The notes below the pieces were generated by a model. The model worked only from the letters and a program-made list of their open reading frames with translations. It was not told the origin of the DNA and searched no databases. The translations under genes were made by a program, and so were the position numbers. 64,000 bases of DNA from Apricaphanius iberus (lineage: Eukaryota > Chordata > Actinopteri > Cyprinodontiformes > Aphaniidae). Position 1 is the stretch's first letter, and every line of letters begins with the position of its first letter. Positions 1-11,264 of the stretch are shown here, piece by piece. The DNA lies in NCBI GenBank assembly GCA_028564705.1, contig JAPXFQ010002399.1:937501-1001500 (forward strand). The letters are read 5' to 3'.

Positions 1-223
1 GTTTTTCCTCTCCACTGTCGCTACATGCTTGCTCAGTATGAAGGTTTACTGAGAGATTGCTGTGGTTGGAGTCTGCATGATCAACCACATGTCTATGACT
101 CAACCCATTCTGCTGCGATTCCTTACATAGAAAACTTAACTGACTGGAATGTTTGTCTAATTGTATGGAAATGACATTTGTTGTGAATTTGCGCTATATA
201 AATAAAAGTGAATTGAATTGAAT
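1..223 (+). repeat. L2-type LINE 3' UTR and tail, truncated by the window start
   Basis: The sequence matches the 3' ends of the L2 copies at 38218-38815 (same strand) and 12622-13645 (opposite strand). It shares the stretches 'cctctccactgtcgctaca', 'ccttacatagaaaact' and the terminal 'gcgctatataaataaaa' followed by a gaattgaattgaa tail. Such a short repeated tail is usual for L2/CR1-group LINEs. It is non-coding. Confidence 0.75.
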
Positions 224-1050
224 AGTGCCGGTGTGAACCTAGCGTAGGATTTTCTTGAGTGCTCTGCTTGGCCTTGTCTGATGATCTGTTTGCTGCTGCT
301 GAAAGGCAGTGGTGGGACGGAAATTTTTATCAGGGTCCAATGGGTTTTATACAAACATTGTGCTTTTTGAGGATTTAGAATTGAAATGTATAAGGAGTGA
401 CCCTAGTCCCACTACTATAACTTCTACTCAACCAAAAACAATTGAACCACAGCAGGAGCAAACACACTCTGTGGGCTGTGTTGTAGAGTGTAACTCAGGG
501 CTTACAGCTTAGCATTCAACTTATCAAAAAAAATAATCACTTATGGTGTCAGGTACACCTGACAGTTTTATAGACTGTTCAATTGGGACCAAAATTGTTG
601 CTTTTTTTGGCTGCTAATGTTCACTTTCACACCGCTCTCTGTCAAACAGACATGGTTGAGCAACATGTTTACCTCTACGCCTGTGGTGGCACTGACCAAA
701 GGGGAATTTCCTGTTCCATGTTTTTAGATGGTTTTGTTGTCTCAGCATGAGAAGAGAATAATGCAGAGTTTTTGAGTGGCTGTTCTGGTTTTATTTACCC
801 AGAATGCCTTCTTCTAACTTCTAGAGCTGTCCCTGTCCACTTACCTTGCATCTTAATCAAACCCAGACCTAGGTTTTTAGGCAGACCATAGTTAATTAAT
901 TTGGTCCGAATCAAAGTTCATTCACGGATTCATACTTCCCCAAACAAACTGGACTTTCTGGGCAAACAAACTGGAGTTTGAGTAAAGCAGACTAAACAGG
1001 GATGGTGTGAATCCACCCTTAACGACAGGAATTTTTCTGTAAAGGATTTA
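224..1050. other. No gene; degenerate repeat DNA, possible Harbinger-like end
   Basis: No coding potential is recognisable. The stretch ending near 1020 ('gatggtgtgaatccaccc') resembles the 'gtgtgaa...cacc' ends of PIF/Harbinger MITEs, but I could not find a matching partner end. The ORFs of 62-67 codons look random. Confidence 0.4.
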
Positions 1051-1796
1051 TGGTGCAATCACACCGTCCCAAACGTCAGCGTCAGTTGCAGCAAGATTAT
1101 ATGGAAAGTCTCTGGTCGAGTACGTCAGAGGTCTCTGCGGCGCGCTGTGTGCATTGGATCAGTCAACTTTTCAAGCGTTTCTTGTTTTGCAAGCGGCAAC
1201 GTAGCAAACACAAGCAACGCAGAAGTTCAGCTAGCTGAACTCTGACGGGCTTGACGCACTTGACACAGTGCGTCAACCAATCAGAGCGCCTCACTGTAGT
1301 GATTTCACTACACGTATCTTCAATGAATCACGGGACGAGTGAAAACATTTTCAACAAACGGAGATTAAGAAATTCAGAAATAACACTTACCGAAGACAGA
1401 TGGACAGTCGCTCCTCAGGAGGAACGGATCAGAGTAGGAGATTTGAGCTCTGATGCGGCCCGGGAGGTCGTAGAATTAGGTGCATGGGACAGACTGAAGT
1501 ACTGCTGAAAGCGAACCTCATCCATAAGCAGCTCCTGGAGCAAATGGTTAAACTCCCCGAACTCAGAACACATCTGAAGAATGAACGCTGATGCACCCGA
1601 TGTCAAAGTTGTCTAGCTTTATCTAGCTAATAAAGCCAAGCCACTCTCTCGATAGGATCCGCCATAGTTCAGAAGCCCCGCCCACGCACTCTTTTTTGCT
1701 TAGAAGCAAGCGTTGGAACCCTCAAAGTACATGCGTCAAACTTCATGCGTTGGGTACGTTGCTGACGCAGACAAACTGTGCGGCATGAACGTAGCA
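1051..1796. mobile_element. PIF/Harbinger-type MITE (746 bp)
   Basis: The ends form an imperfect inverted repeat of about 35 bp: 'tggtgcaatcacaccg' at the left and the reverse complement of 'cggcatgaacgtagca' at the right, both leading into a 'gcgtcag'-like motif. The element is flanked by the 3 bp duplication TTA (1048-1050 and 1797-1799), the target preferred by PIF/Harbinger elements. No transposase is present. Fragments of the same family lie on the opposite strand at 25755-25932 and 42555-42727. Confidence 0.7.
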
Positions 1797-1839
1797 TTAA
1801 GGTTAGGCTTGTCTCTCTTTTCCATTTATAGGAATAAAA

Positions 1840-2004
1840 CATGATACAGTTCATTTGAGAGTAAAATGGGCTATTTGAATCCAAGATTGTTCAGTATTTT
1901 TTTCTTATAAGAATGTGGGTATAAATGGTCTCGTATGCAAAATAATACTGTCAAATACCGTAAAATGTTTTTTAAAAAATACCATATAAAATACTGCCCA
2001 GCCC
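1840..2004 (-). mobile_element. End fragment of a hAT-type MITE (family of 18777-19656)
   Basis: Read on the minus strand, it begins with a 'tagggctgggca'-like end and carries 'cttataag' and 'aaatagcccattttactc'-like motifs in the same order as the left end of the element at 18777-19656. It is truncated, and a Harbinger MITE ends just to its left. Confidence 0.6.
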
Positions 2005-2492
2005 TACTACAATATTTATCTCTGCACCTAATTTTAGGAAGAAAAAGATTGTTTTCTGTATGCTATAGCCTTGCTCATTTTTTTTAACACCTAGTACGCA
2101 ACGGCTGCGTGTAATGAACAAGCTTAAAGCAGTGACTTGCTTTTAGTGGACAATGAGTTTGAACACATCTCTAGAGCAGAGCTTGACATCACCTGGGAAA
2201 CTGATGGCACTTTGTTTACCTGACTAGCCTCTCACTGTCTGACTGCCAGACTAATGACAAGCGTCTAGGAATAGATGGTCAATGGCCTATCAGACGGGGC
2301 TCCCACCCCCTCCGTTTCTGATTGCATTAATATACGATATTGGTCTAACACCAGGTTCACACTGGCACAATCCACTGGCCCCTCTGTTCACATCAGACGC
2401 ATATCTCTCAGTGACGGTCAGCAAGCGCTTCTGTCAACTGTTGTTTATTCAGAGACATTTTTTCATCATGTTTAAGTAAATAACCTCTTAAA

Positions 2493-2795
2493 TAAGGATG
2501 CAATGATACCGGTTATGTGGACAATACCGTTCTAATGTACTGTTCATGTAATACTATGAATATATACTTAAAATGTGGAAACAGCAATCATTTCAAAGAA
2601 AATTTTTCATTTGAAATGTTTGGTTTGTGGTTATTTATTTATTTTTGTATCTAATTCACCATCATTAACAAACAGAGAAGAAAATAAAAGCTGTCTATCA
2701 ATTAATTGCATTTTTTGTATAGAAGAAGTATAAGGATTGGTACTTAGTATCTGCATGGTATTGGTTTGAAAAAAATGTATATCGTTGCATCCCTA
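2493..2795. mobile_element. hAT-type MITE (303 bp)
   Basis: The left end 'taaggatgcaatgatac' is a near-perfect inverted match to the right end 'atatcgttgcatccct' plus A. The flanks ctcttaaa (2485-2492) and ctcataaa (2796-2803) look like an 8 bp target duplication with one mismatch, as expected for hAT transposition. There is no coding capacity. Confidence 0.7.
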
Positions 2796-2803
2796 CTCAT
2801 AAA

Positions 2804-4030
2804 TGTTTGGATCCTTCTTTCTTAATTTCTGTCTCACTCTTCGGTTTGTTTGATTAGATACTTCCTGCCAGTGTGAACCAGGTCTAATGTGTTTGTTGTT
2901 GAACTGTTGTGCCCTCAGACTGATTTAAGTGCAATCCAATTGGTCACTAGAGTTAATTATTGTTCCTCCAAACATATTTAAGCCAATGCTTGCAATTTGC
3001 TTTGGACACCTGGAAAAATCAATCAGAGAAGAGAAGATTGACGGCTAGTGTCCTGTCAACAGTGAACCATCCTGATACAGTCCATGTTTGGGTTTACTGG
3101 GTATCTCCCAGTTCTGCCCTTATTATTTACAATGAAGCCCAGTTTTAGCTGTAGGGAGAAACCTAATATGACAGAGGGCAACCACCAAACCAAATCTGCA
3201 TGTTAGTCCAGCAGGCGATTGAAAAATTGCACTGTGTATAATCTGTGCTTCCAACAAAAACAAAACATTATGGGCTGTAGTTATCAGGGACTCTGAACCA
3301 GGAAACATCTGGCAGGGGAGCTTAAGGCCAGTAGCAGAGTAGCGTTAGACAGAACCCTAAAGAGTTTGGAAAGGAATTTACTCATCAGAAAAAAACAACA
3401 TTCTTTGACATCCTGAAGCTTTTCCACTGTCTAGCTATTTTTTAAAGAAAAACATTCTTTCTACTGTAGAATTCCAACCAAAGTTTCCTTATTCGTGATG
3501 TGGTTTTCATAAAAAAGAAATGATGGTTTTGCAGATTCCAAATGTTTTCTATATGTCTGCCAGTTTCTCATGGCACTCAGTTAATTAGATTGGTAGAAAT
3601 GAAGTTGGTAGGTAATTTTGGAGCCTATTAAATTTTCTGACAAAGGGAAAAGAGCCAGTAAGTGAAAAATATCTGAATCGCTCAGAAAAGACATAATGTA
3701 CTGAGGAAGAAAGTAAGACAAAAAGAAAGATGAAAAAAGAAAAGGAAGAACATAAGAGAGAGAGTGGAAGGACTACCAATGATTGTAGTATACGAGGAAG
3801 AAGGGAAGGAAAGATGGAGCTCGACAGCCATGCAGAAATGGCTGTCCCAGTTGCTCCAGAGCTCCAGCTAATGGTTCAGCTCCAGTTTCACAGAGTTCAC
3901 TGGTTTGTGACAACATTCACACAGACCTGGGCCACAACATTTTTCATATATAAGAATCTGTCTCTGACAATCTGACAGAAAAAGGATGACAGAGAAGAAA
4001 GGAGGTTGACTCAAGCAAATGTCTAGGCAA
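2804..4030. other. No gene recognised
   Basis: The stretch is AT-rich with a purine-rich tract around 3705-3780. Its ORFs reach only 81 codons and show no recognisable motif. I see no repeat family shared with the rest of the window. Confidence 0.5.
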
Positions 4031-5060
4031 AAACTGCCCACAACTAAGCATGCACCGATACGGATTAGAGGCCGCAATTTTTCTCGGCCAAAATATTTTT
4101 AAAAAGCCAATATAAAAATGTAATTCAATTTTAAAAATTGTTTAAAGAAATAGATTAGAAAAATATTAGGCACCTCTGTGGCCTGTTGCAGCCACTACTT
4201 GACTGAAAGGACCCCACACACTCCGAACCACTGCGAGCAAACCCACTCTTATTTTACTCTTAAATTTGGTGTTTAATCTTTGACGGCACTATTTTTATAT
4301 AGAGAACTGGACGATATAGAAAAAAAGTAAATCGATAAAAAAAATAGTCATATGGATCGATAGATAATTATTGATAAAAAAAATCACAATGTAAAAAATA
4401 TATTTTAAGTGCCTCCCCATTCATTATGTTGTTCTTCAGTGAACTAATTTTAACAAAGAATTAAATTAAAGACATTTTCAAACACTTCTTTTTATCATAA
4501 GTATGTAAGACAGAAACAAACCAAGAGAACTGAGTAACATTAGTAAATACTAAGAAAAGTAATATTATTAACCATTATATTATATATATTTTTTTAATGA
4601 TGTTACTTATTGAAATTAAAGGCTTATTTTTATGCTTTTGACTCTTTTAAACACTTTATGAAACTTTATAATATGAATGGCTGAAACCCTTGGTTTATTT
4701 TTCTCAATAAAGCTTATTCAAATTCACTTCAGCTGTAGGCTAAAGCTAAAGCTAACAAGCTACTCACCAGTGTTGATGGAACCCAGAACACTGCAGCTCA
4801 GTCACTGAGAGCTGAAGCCAGCCGGTCTATCCAACCCCTGTTGTGTTTTTTAAAGCGTTTTTTTGCTTCTGAGGAGCTAGAGCAGAACCGAGGGGAGATT
4901 TTAACCCTCTATGGTACGCATCATGATGCCAATTGCTAAAAAGTTTTTGGGATGTTAATTTGTCATAAAATAGACCAAATAAAGATATTCAAGAGATATA
5001 AAAAAAAAATTTTTTTTTGTTATTCGTTGACGTTGCAATACGGCACACGATAATGGAAAT
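4031..5060. repeat. Remnants of hAT-type MITEs
   Basis: 'catgcaccgatacgga' near 4050 resembles the start of the element at 28580 ('gatgcaccgatatgaaa'). Around 4308 'ctggacgatatagaaaa' resembles another MITE end, and 'acgataatggaaattga' near 5050 may be its partner. The exact borders cannot be fixed by eye. Confidence 0.35.
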
Positions 5061-5267
5061 TGATTAAAATAAGAGTTTGGTTTATGATTGTAAAAACCTT
5101 TTATTTAAAAACTCAGGTTAAAGTTTAAACATTGCCAAGTACCATAAACAGTTAGAAATACAACATTTAAAAGTTAAACTATTTAAAATATATTATTCAT
5201 CATATTATTTGAATTTTTCTTTGAACAATTGTTTTAATTTGATTGTCTTGGTGCCGCTGTCTCACTC

Positions 5268-6675
5268 TTACTGCTTGTGAAAATCAATGAAGCAGTTCTT
5301 GTCAGCTGTGAGGCACAGGTAGGCCTCACACTTTGTGCACTGCACTCTGACAATACCTGTGCAGCCTTGGGATTTGCACCGGCCCTTTTTCGCCACGACA
5401 GCAGGCCAATGATCAGTGCTGTCAAAATGCTCAGCTTCTGGTGGAACTGCATTGGGACCTCTACTCCTCTTTCCAGCCAAATCTCCCTCAACGTGTTGGG
5501 AGGGTCTTCCCCTCTTCTTTTTCCTTTCCATGCAAAGGCAGCTTGCAACCTCACTTTTGAACTGGAGCAGGCTGAGGACCTGTCTCTGCGGGATGTTGCA
5601 GTTCCTGCAGTCCCTGCTGTTCAAAACCAGGCGTTCACGAGGGTGAAATCCATCATGTGGAACACAATCCTGTGATACCACTTCTTAGACCTTAGCTTCG
5701 TGCGGTAAAGAGCAATCAGTGAATCTAAGGCTACGTTCACACTAAGCCGATAAGTTTATACGGGGAGTTAGACACCTAATGTTATCCACTCAACACGAGC
5801 ATTTACGCCCCGTTTAAGATACCATGATTGCGCAATCCCATACAGACCTGTGCAAATACTGAGCATGCGCGAAAAGACGCATGAAACACGAGTATAATCT
5901 ACATGACGCCAGCGCCTATATAATATAGACAAGAAGCTCTACAGCACAGTACATATCTGCTTGTCCCGTTAACCGAAGAGAACAATAGCTGCTCAGAAGA
6001 AGGGAGAGTTTTTGGTGTGGACAGACGATGAAATCGATTTATTACTCTTCGCTGTTGTCTTTGTCTGTAGTGTCGTATTGTTATTGACGCAGCATTCATT
6101 GACGCCACTTCCTTTCATTATCCGGGGAAGCTGTCCAAACTAGCTCGTTTAGCCGTTGAATCAAGATTTACACGTCTCTCTTACCCGGCTAATAGTTATC
6201 CGACCACAGACCTTAAACGACGCCGGGTTAGTGTGGACGATAGGGGGGTGTAGACTAAATAATTATACGTTTAAGGCATTATCCGGCTTATTGTGGACGT
6301 GGCCTAGGAGATCCACTCCTCCCATGCTCTTGTTGTAGGTCTGGACAATACTTGGCCATGTAACCTCCACTGTTTTGTTTTGTTTCTTGTCCCATCTTTG
6401 CACAGATACCGTGGGGTTAGCTGAGGCAAAGGTTGAAAGGAGTGTGACAGCACAATTGTCATACCATTTCACTGCCCTGAGCTGAACTCCATCATCCTTG
6501 GTTTCTTTGTCCTCAAAGGCCCCCCTGCCTTTCTTTTTCATTACCAGATCTACAGAGAAGCTGCATCCAGCCAGGTAATTTTGGCACACTGTTCCAAAAA
6601 AGTGAATCTTCTTCTTCTCAAGAATGACTTGAAGATCTACACTGGTAAACCAGTTATCAAAGAACAGTTCGGGAT
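5268..6675 (-). pseudogene. piggyBac transposase pseudogene (C-terminal half), split by a MITE
   Basis: On the minus strand the sequence opens at NPELFFDNWFTS, the conserved aspartate/tryptophan block of the DDE_Tnp_1_7 family. It continues through a VKWYDN block and YNKSMGGVDLL, breaks at 6304, and resumes at 5725 with DSLIALYRTKLRSKKWYHR and then MMDFTLVNAW. It ends with a cysteine-rich tail (CKSQGC, CTKCEAYLC), the zinc-ribbon/RING-like finger of piggyBac transposases. The N-terminal half, including upstream catalytic aspartates, is absent: homology stops at about 6675 next to another element. The family performs cut-and-paste transposition at TTAA in the nucleus; this copy is dead. The large plus-strand ORF at 5277-5675 is only its shadow. 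Confidence 0.85.
5729..6304. mobile_element. Harbinger-type MITE (576 bp) inside the piggyBac gene
   Basis: The ends 'ggctacgttcacactaagcc' and (reverse complement of the right end) 'ggccacgtccacaataagcc' form an inverted repeat of about 26 bp. It is flanked by TAA (5726-5728) and TAG (6305-6307), a 3 bp duplication with one substitution. Removing the element and one copy of the triplet puts the two transposase blocks next to each other in frame. A short internal stretch near 6016 can be read as WTDDEIDLLL, like the Myb/SANT-like accessory protein of Harbinger elements, so it may derive from an autonomous element by internal deletion. Confidence 0.75.
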
Positions 6676-7110
6676 TACGCTAGTTCAATCCTAGTCATAA
6701 TGGTACAGTGTTGCCGTATGGCAACGTCCACATTTTAACAGTTTAACATTATCAAATGATCAAATACAGTACACTTAACCACATATTAGTGAACTTAGCT
6801 TACTTACTGTTAAGTATGTAATTATTCCCCGTCAAAAAATAAATAAAAATACCTTTTTTGGTTATTTTTGAAGAGTCAAATGGCAAGACTCCTCCCTTTG
6901 AAGAGGTCTGCAGAAAAAGGCGGCATAAATCCCTCCAAAAAGTCATGGGACAAATTTAAACACTACTATTGAGAGTGAGGAGTTGTCATCATGGTACAGA
7001 GCCCCTCCCCTCGATCCTCAGTCTCCGCCATCTTGGTTTCCTTCCAGCGGCAAACTGTGTGTTTAACTCGATAGTAGTGTAGGTTCTTGCAATTCTGCAC
7101 TGTGTTACCA

Positions 7111-7240
7111 TGTCACGAACTCACTGCTGCGTTAAAATCTGCTCTACTACCACACATTTAACTATCCTAGCCGACCCAGAACCGGGTGATCATCCCCCAA
7201 CACAAAAACCTGGTGCCATAGAGTCTATGCCTGGTACAGT
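7111..7240 (+). pseudogene. Possible first exon of a THAP-like transposon protein
   Basis: An ATG at 7111 opens MSRTHCCVKICSTTTH, a cysteine-containing start reminiscent of THAP zinc-finger proteins, and runs on to about 7235 before a GT near 'cctggtacag' that could be a splice donor. The later THAP residues (C-x2-H, AVPTIF-like box) cannot be seen. The call rests mainly on position opposite the YqaJ-type exon and is weak. Confidence 0.25.
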
Positions 7241-7474
7241 ATGTGTCGTTGTGCTAAAATCAAATTACAAGTAAATACCTAAAGATACGGTACACAGCTT
7301 TAGCCTACATTAAAACATGTTGGAAACGTTTGTGTACATTGAACATCTCTTCACAATCTAGTGTTTACGAAGCAGTCACAGTAAATTACTTTGTCATTTT
7401 GGTCAAGAAGTGTCTGCTAAATGCAATGTAATTACGACACATAAAACGCATGCTAAGAAAAATTAACTTTGCCA

Positions 7475-7797
7475 GTACAATGCTGTTTTTGTCACCTGGA
7501 GGCTTGTAGATGGCCAAGTCCTGTACCCAGCCACTGCAGAAAGCCTCGTAGCTTTCCAAAGATTTGTGGCCTTTAAACTGCAACATGTAATAACTCACAT
7601 CAAAAACAGGGTAATTTACTATATCTATATACGTGCATGGAGGCAAATGCTTCAGGTCTCTGTGCCATTCCGCTGCAGTGGAGTTCGTATGGGTCCGTAT
7701 GTTTAATGTCTGAAAGCTTCTCCAAATACCGCTGTTTTGCCGTAGGTATAAGCTCGTCCCTGTAAGGTCCATTTTCTTTTGCCTTGACTTCCTCCAT
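7475..7797 (-). pseudogene. First exon of a transposon-borne SWIM/YqaJ-type protein, frameshifted
   Basis: The minus strand opens with MEEVKAKENGPYRDELIPTA and continues KQRYLEKLS to LHCS. After a one-frame shift near 7670 it continues EWHRDLKHLPPCTYIDIVNY, then KSLESYEAFCSGWVQDL and YKPPGDKN. This matches, from memory of the family, the N-terminus of multi-copy fish proteins with a SWIM zinc finger and a YqaJ-like nuclease domain. Both of those domains would lie further downstream and are absent here. A GT after VLAK could be a splice donor. The shift makes this copy non-functional as read. Confidence 0.6.
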
Positions 7798-7915
7798 TGC
7801 TTTACTTTCTTAATTTCCGTCTAATAGCAGATCTGTCCCGCCGAAATAATAAACGAGCAAAAATTAAAGAGCTCCGGAATGTTAGTCGCGTCAATACTGT
7901 TAAGTTCTTAAGGCG

Positions 7916-7929
7916 TTGCCCTGGCAACC
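7916..7929. promoter_or_regulatory. X-box-like palindrome upstream of the YqaJ-type exon
   Basis: gttgccctggcaac is an inverted-repeat motif fitting the RFX X-box pattern (GTTNCC-N2-GGNAAC). It lies about 120 bp upstream of the minus-strand ATG at 7797, a promoter-like position. Two longer relatives with a 4 bp centre occur at 6710-6725 and 8071-8086. Binding is not shown by sequence alone. Confidence 0.35.
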
Positions 7930-8299
7930 GATAGAGCCTCCTTACATTATGGCCGACGAACTCAGACCCCGCCCACATAGGCACATGACTCCTCACTCTC
8001 AATTGGTTCTCTTAGGACCCCCCCTCTCTTTCAAAGCAATATATAATAAAAGAGCAGATTCAACGTGTTTGTTGCCATATGGCAACGCGACGCGAGATGG
8101 GAGATGGGAGTCCTGCTTAAAACAGCTGATCATAGTTTTATATTTCATTCATTATTGCTACGTTTAGTGTTTTAGTACATGGAGGATCGGTTCAAAACGG
8201 GACGTAACCTTTACCTGAGCCTTTAAAACATTTATCCGGAAAAACATCCTCCGCTGCAGCCTTGTTGTGATGTCTGACCGTGGCAAAATTACGGTGATG

Positions 8300-8725
8300 G
8301 TTCGTTTAGGGACTATTAAAAAATAATTGGTATTGCATTGGCCATTAAAAAATCCATATCTCTCGGACTCTAATACCGATACTGGTATTGGGTATCGGCC
8401 CTGATACCGTCTAATGTACATGTATCGGTATTGGTTAAAGTTAACCAATACCATAAACAGAGATTTTAATCTGTAATAAATTCACAAAAAAAGGTTACTT
8501 TGTCAATTGAAAGTTTTGTCTTGTGCTCATTTTACATTTTACATCTGTTTTTATTTAGTCTTAGTTCTGTTTAGTTAGTAAAGTCTGGTGCTTTTAGTCT
8601 CTTCAAAAAGGGTATAAGGTGGAAGGTATGAAGTTGATTAATTCAACAATATTATCGGAACTGTATCGGCAGATGCTCAAAGCCCAGCCATTGGTATCGG
8701 TGCTGATAAAGTCGGATCCCACAAC
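8300..8725. repeat. hAT-like MITE remnant with imperfect internal inverted copies
   Basis: Repeated 'accgatactggtattgg' and 'tgtatcggtattggtt' motifs, then 'ggtatcggtgctgataaagt' near 8695, are the kind of ends seen in a widespread fish MITE group. The borders and target duplication are not resolved. Confidence 0.4.
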
Positions 8726-8828
8726 ACATCAAAAAACCTTGCTTAACCTCCTCCGTCATGACGAGGTTTAAAGTGCTGGTTGCAGGTTAAATAGTTGCTA
8801 ATATGATGTACAAAAATTACAATTTGAA

Positions 8829-8985
8829 AAAGGGTTAGGGTTAGGGTAATTATTATTATAATTATAATATAATATTATAATTATTGATGTTATTTGAAAT
8901 ATCACTATACATAACCGCAAATATGGAAATTAAACAGTCTGTGTGTATGTGTGTATGGGTGGGGGGGTGGGGGGGGTTGCTGCCT
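8829..8985. repeat. Short telomere-like repeat and GT/G-rich microsatellite
   Basis: 'gggttagggttaggg' (about 8831-8845) is two and a half copies of the vertebrate telomere hexamer. Around 8940-8980 lies a GT-rich tract followed by G runs. Both are simple sequence with no coding role. Confidence 0.7.
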
Positions 8986-10027
8986 TGCCTTCTTAGTGTC
9001 TAGTTATCAGATTCTGCAGTTGTGTTATCATTTGTCCCTGAGTTCATTAGCTTTGTACTCTCATTTTTCTTAAAAATCATAAATTACTGTACAAACACCA
9101 GCCTGTCAGAACACAGAGCCCACAGGTTTCTAAAGATAAAACCCCCACAAACACAGGCAGCATCTTCTGTGTCTGCCTGGGTGCATTTTATGAAGCTAAA
9201 CTGGCTGTCCTTAACTTCTGCTTTGGCTATGGAAAACCCTGGAAATTTATGGCGCTCACTTCAGACCAGAATGACAGATTAGACTAACACCAGTCAGCGT
9301 GCTGCGGTGTTAACAGCTTCATGGGAACACTGTCAGCAGGAGACACGATCGGATGGATCAGAAGCTCAGCTCTACGCAGACGTGATCTCTGCTTTGTCAG
9401 TCTTGTTTTCTAATAGCTGCTAATTACCAACTTTGTTGTAAGATTGACATCAAAAATTACAATCAACGTGATATGTGGGTTGTAAAAAAAACCCAGTGAA
9501 GCTAGAGTGGTGGAAAGAATTTAATATGTACTTGCTGTACTTTGTAATCAACTGTGACCGGGTTTACTTAATGTTGTAGTATAAGTTTGAATGACTAGTC
9601 TTATTAAGTCACGTCTTTACCCACGACATGTTCAGAGAGTTTTTGATAATGATAGTCCATATCCAGTGTTACCATGGAGATGGTTCTTCAACCAGGCATC
9701 CTTAAACATACACAAAGTTCTCAGTTTTCTAATCTAAGAGAAAGGCACCACAAAGTCTCTGATTTTCATCTTGAGAGTTGTACTTTATCGAGTAGAATAG
9801 ATAGACCAAGATTGTTAGTAATAATATAAGCTTGTTGTTGTAAGACCGAGACAGGTCAGTATTCCACATTTACTGTGATGTGTTGCTGTCCTCCTGTACG
9901 ATCAATTCAAATCATATTAAAACCTCCAAACGTTTAAAGGAATCTCTCTCATTTATTAAGAGTCTCAAAGATCCGACTACACTATTTTGCAGCACTGAGG
10001 CAAATAGTGTTAGTGTCACCTAGCATT
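8986..10027. other. No gene recognised
   Basis: The largest ORF is 86 codons (9022-9282, plus) and shows no domain or motif. There is no splice-site context or repeat family that I can name. Confidence 0.5.
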
Positions 10028-10034
10028 GTTTCAT

Positions 10035-10616
10035 CCATCCATCTTCTTCCGCTTATCCGGGGTCGGGTCGCGGAGGCATTAGCTTAAGCAGAGAGACCCA
10101 GACTTCCCTCTCCCCGGCCACTTGGGCCAGCTCCTCGGGAGGAATCCCGAGGTGTTCCCAGGCCAGCAGAGAGACATAGACCCTCCAGCGAGTCCTGGGT
10201 CTTCCTCTGGGCCTCCTCCAGGGAGGCATCCATCCTGACCAGATGCCTGAGCCAGCTCAAATGGCTCCTCTCGATGTGGAGGAGCAGCGGCTCTACTCTC
10301 AGCCCCTCCTGGATGACTGAGCTTCTCACCCTATCTCTAAGGGAGAACCCAGCCACCCTATGGAGGAAACTCATTTCAGCTGCTTGTATCTGTGATCTTC
10401 TACTTTTGGTCACTACCCAGAATTCTTGACCATAGATGGGGGTAGGAACGTAGATTGACGGGTAAATTGAGATCTTTGCCTTTCGGCTCAGGTCTATCTT
10501 CACCACGACAGACCGGTACAGCGCCCGCAGACGCCTTACCAATCCATCTATCGATCTCCCTTTCCATTTGTCCCTCATTCGTGAACAAAACCCCAGACAC
10601 GTAAAATCCTCCACTG
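10035..10616 (-). mobile_element. Rex3-like (RTE clade) LINE, 5'-truncated copy
   Basis: The minus strand encodes the C-terminal end of the Rex3-type ORF (ALYRSVVVK, SIYPSIYVPTPIYGQEFWVV, IQAAEMSFLHRVAG, VEPLLLHIERS) and ends in a GATG tail ('catccatccatc' on plus). The flanks share gtttcat (10028-10034 and 10617-10623), a likely target duplication. Conserved 'GRRPRGRPRTRWRDY' is replaced by an out-of-frame or deleted stretch, so this copy is degenerate. Clade assignment is from known Rex3 features. Confidence 0.8.
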
Positions 10617-10623
10617 GTTTCAT

Positions 10624-11260
10624 TTGGGCTTTAATGTTTCCCTGCTCTCCTCCTTGTCCCTCTGTTATCTGGGGTATGCAGTAGGATCATAGCTGTGTTG
10701 TTGTGTTCCATCTTATGTGTAGTTGGAAATGTTTAAAATTCTTCTGTGTAAAAGTTGGCATTAAAATCCATAATTTTTTATTAATCGAGCTGACAGAACT
10801 TCTATCACCCACATTGCTTCCGGTCTGGCATTCTCAGAAAAATGACTCTAAAAGTGAAAATAAAGTATATATTAGCACGTTTTTTTTTAAAGAAAAGGTT
10901 CCTAATATATTTCTCCAAATTACTGTTGTATTATTGTAAGACTCTGACATGCAACCCGCAATTTAATCTACTTACAACATCTCTGTTTGTTTCCAACGCA
11001 TGCTGGGGGAGGAGAAGTGTCCAGCATTTTAGGAACACTGGAGCAGCCTGAAGTGTATCTCACTACAAAAAATAAAAGATGAACAAAAATAGTCACTAAG
11101 GTTTCCTTTATTTCTTCAGAACTTTTTTGTAGTTCTAAAGAAACTCTTTCTTTAGGAAAATATCCTGAACAAAGTTTTTTACTAGTACTTTGTGTTATTT
11201 GCTTTGTAATAACAGAAACCTGGGGGTTAGTGAGACAGACCGTCTATGGATAGCTTCACA
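10624..11260. other. No gene recognised
   Basis: AT-rich sequence with ORFs up to 78 codons and no motif. Nothing supports a gene or a named repeat. Confidence 0.5.
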
Positions 11261-11264
11261 CCAG

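Larger units (their letters stand above)
6690..8110. mobile_element. Internally deleted two-gene DNA transposon (THAP-like / YqaJ-type exons)
   Basis: Near-palindromes gttgccgtatggcaac (6710-6725) and gttgccatatggcaac (8071-8086) mark both sides. Inside them, 'attgagagtgaggag' occurs in inverted orientation at about 6966-6981 and 7998-8012. A YqaJ-type exon reads inward from the right, and a possible THAP-like start reads inward from the left. This suggests a transposon with two convergent genes whose middle has been lost. Family assignment (Kolobok-like?) and exact ends are inference. Confidence 0.45.

Noticed and set aside
1251..1508. 85-codon ORF in the Harbinger MITE as a possible accessory protein
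   Set aside because: No Myb/SANT or MADF pattern is visible, and the reverse strand is equally open.
5277..5675. Plus-strand ORF of 132 codons
   Set aside because: Shadow of the piggyBac C-terminus on the minus strand.
8831..8845. Interstitial telomere
   Set aside because: Only two and a half TTAGGG units; too short to mean more than simple sequence.
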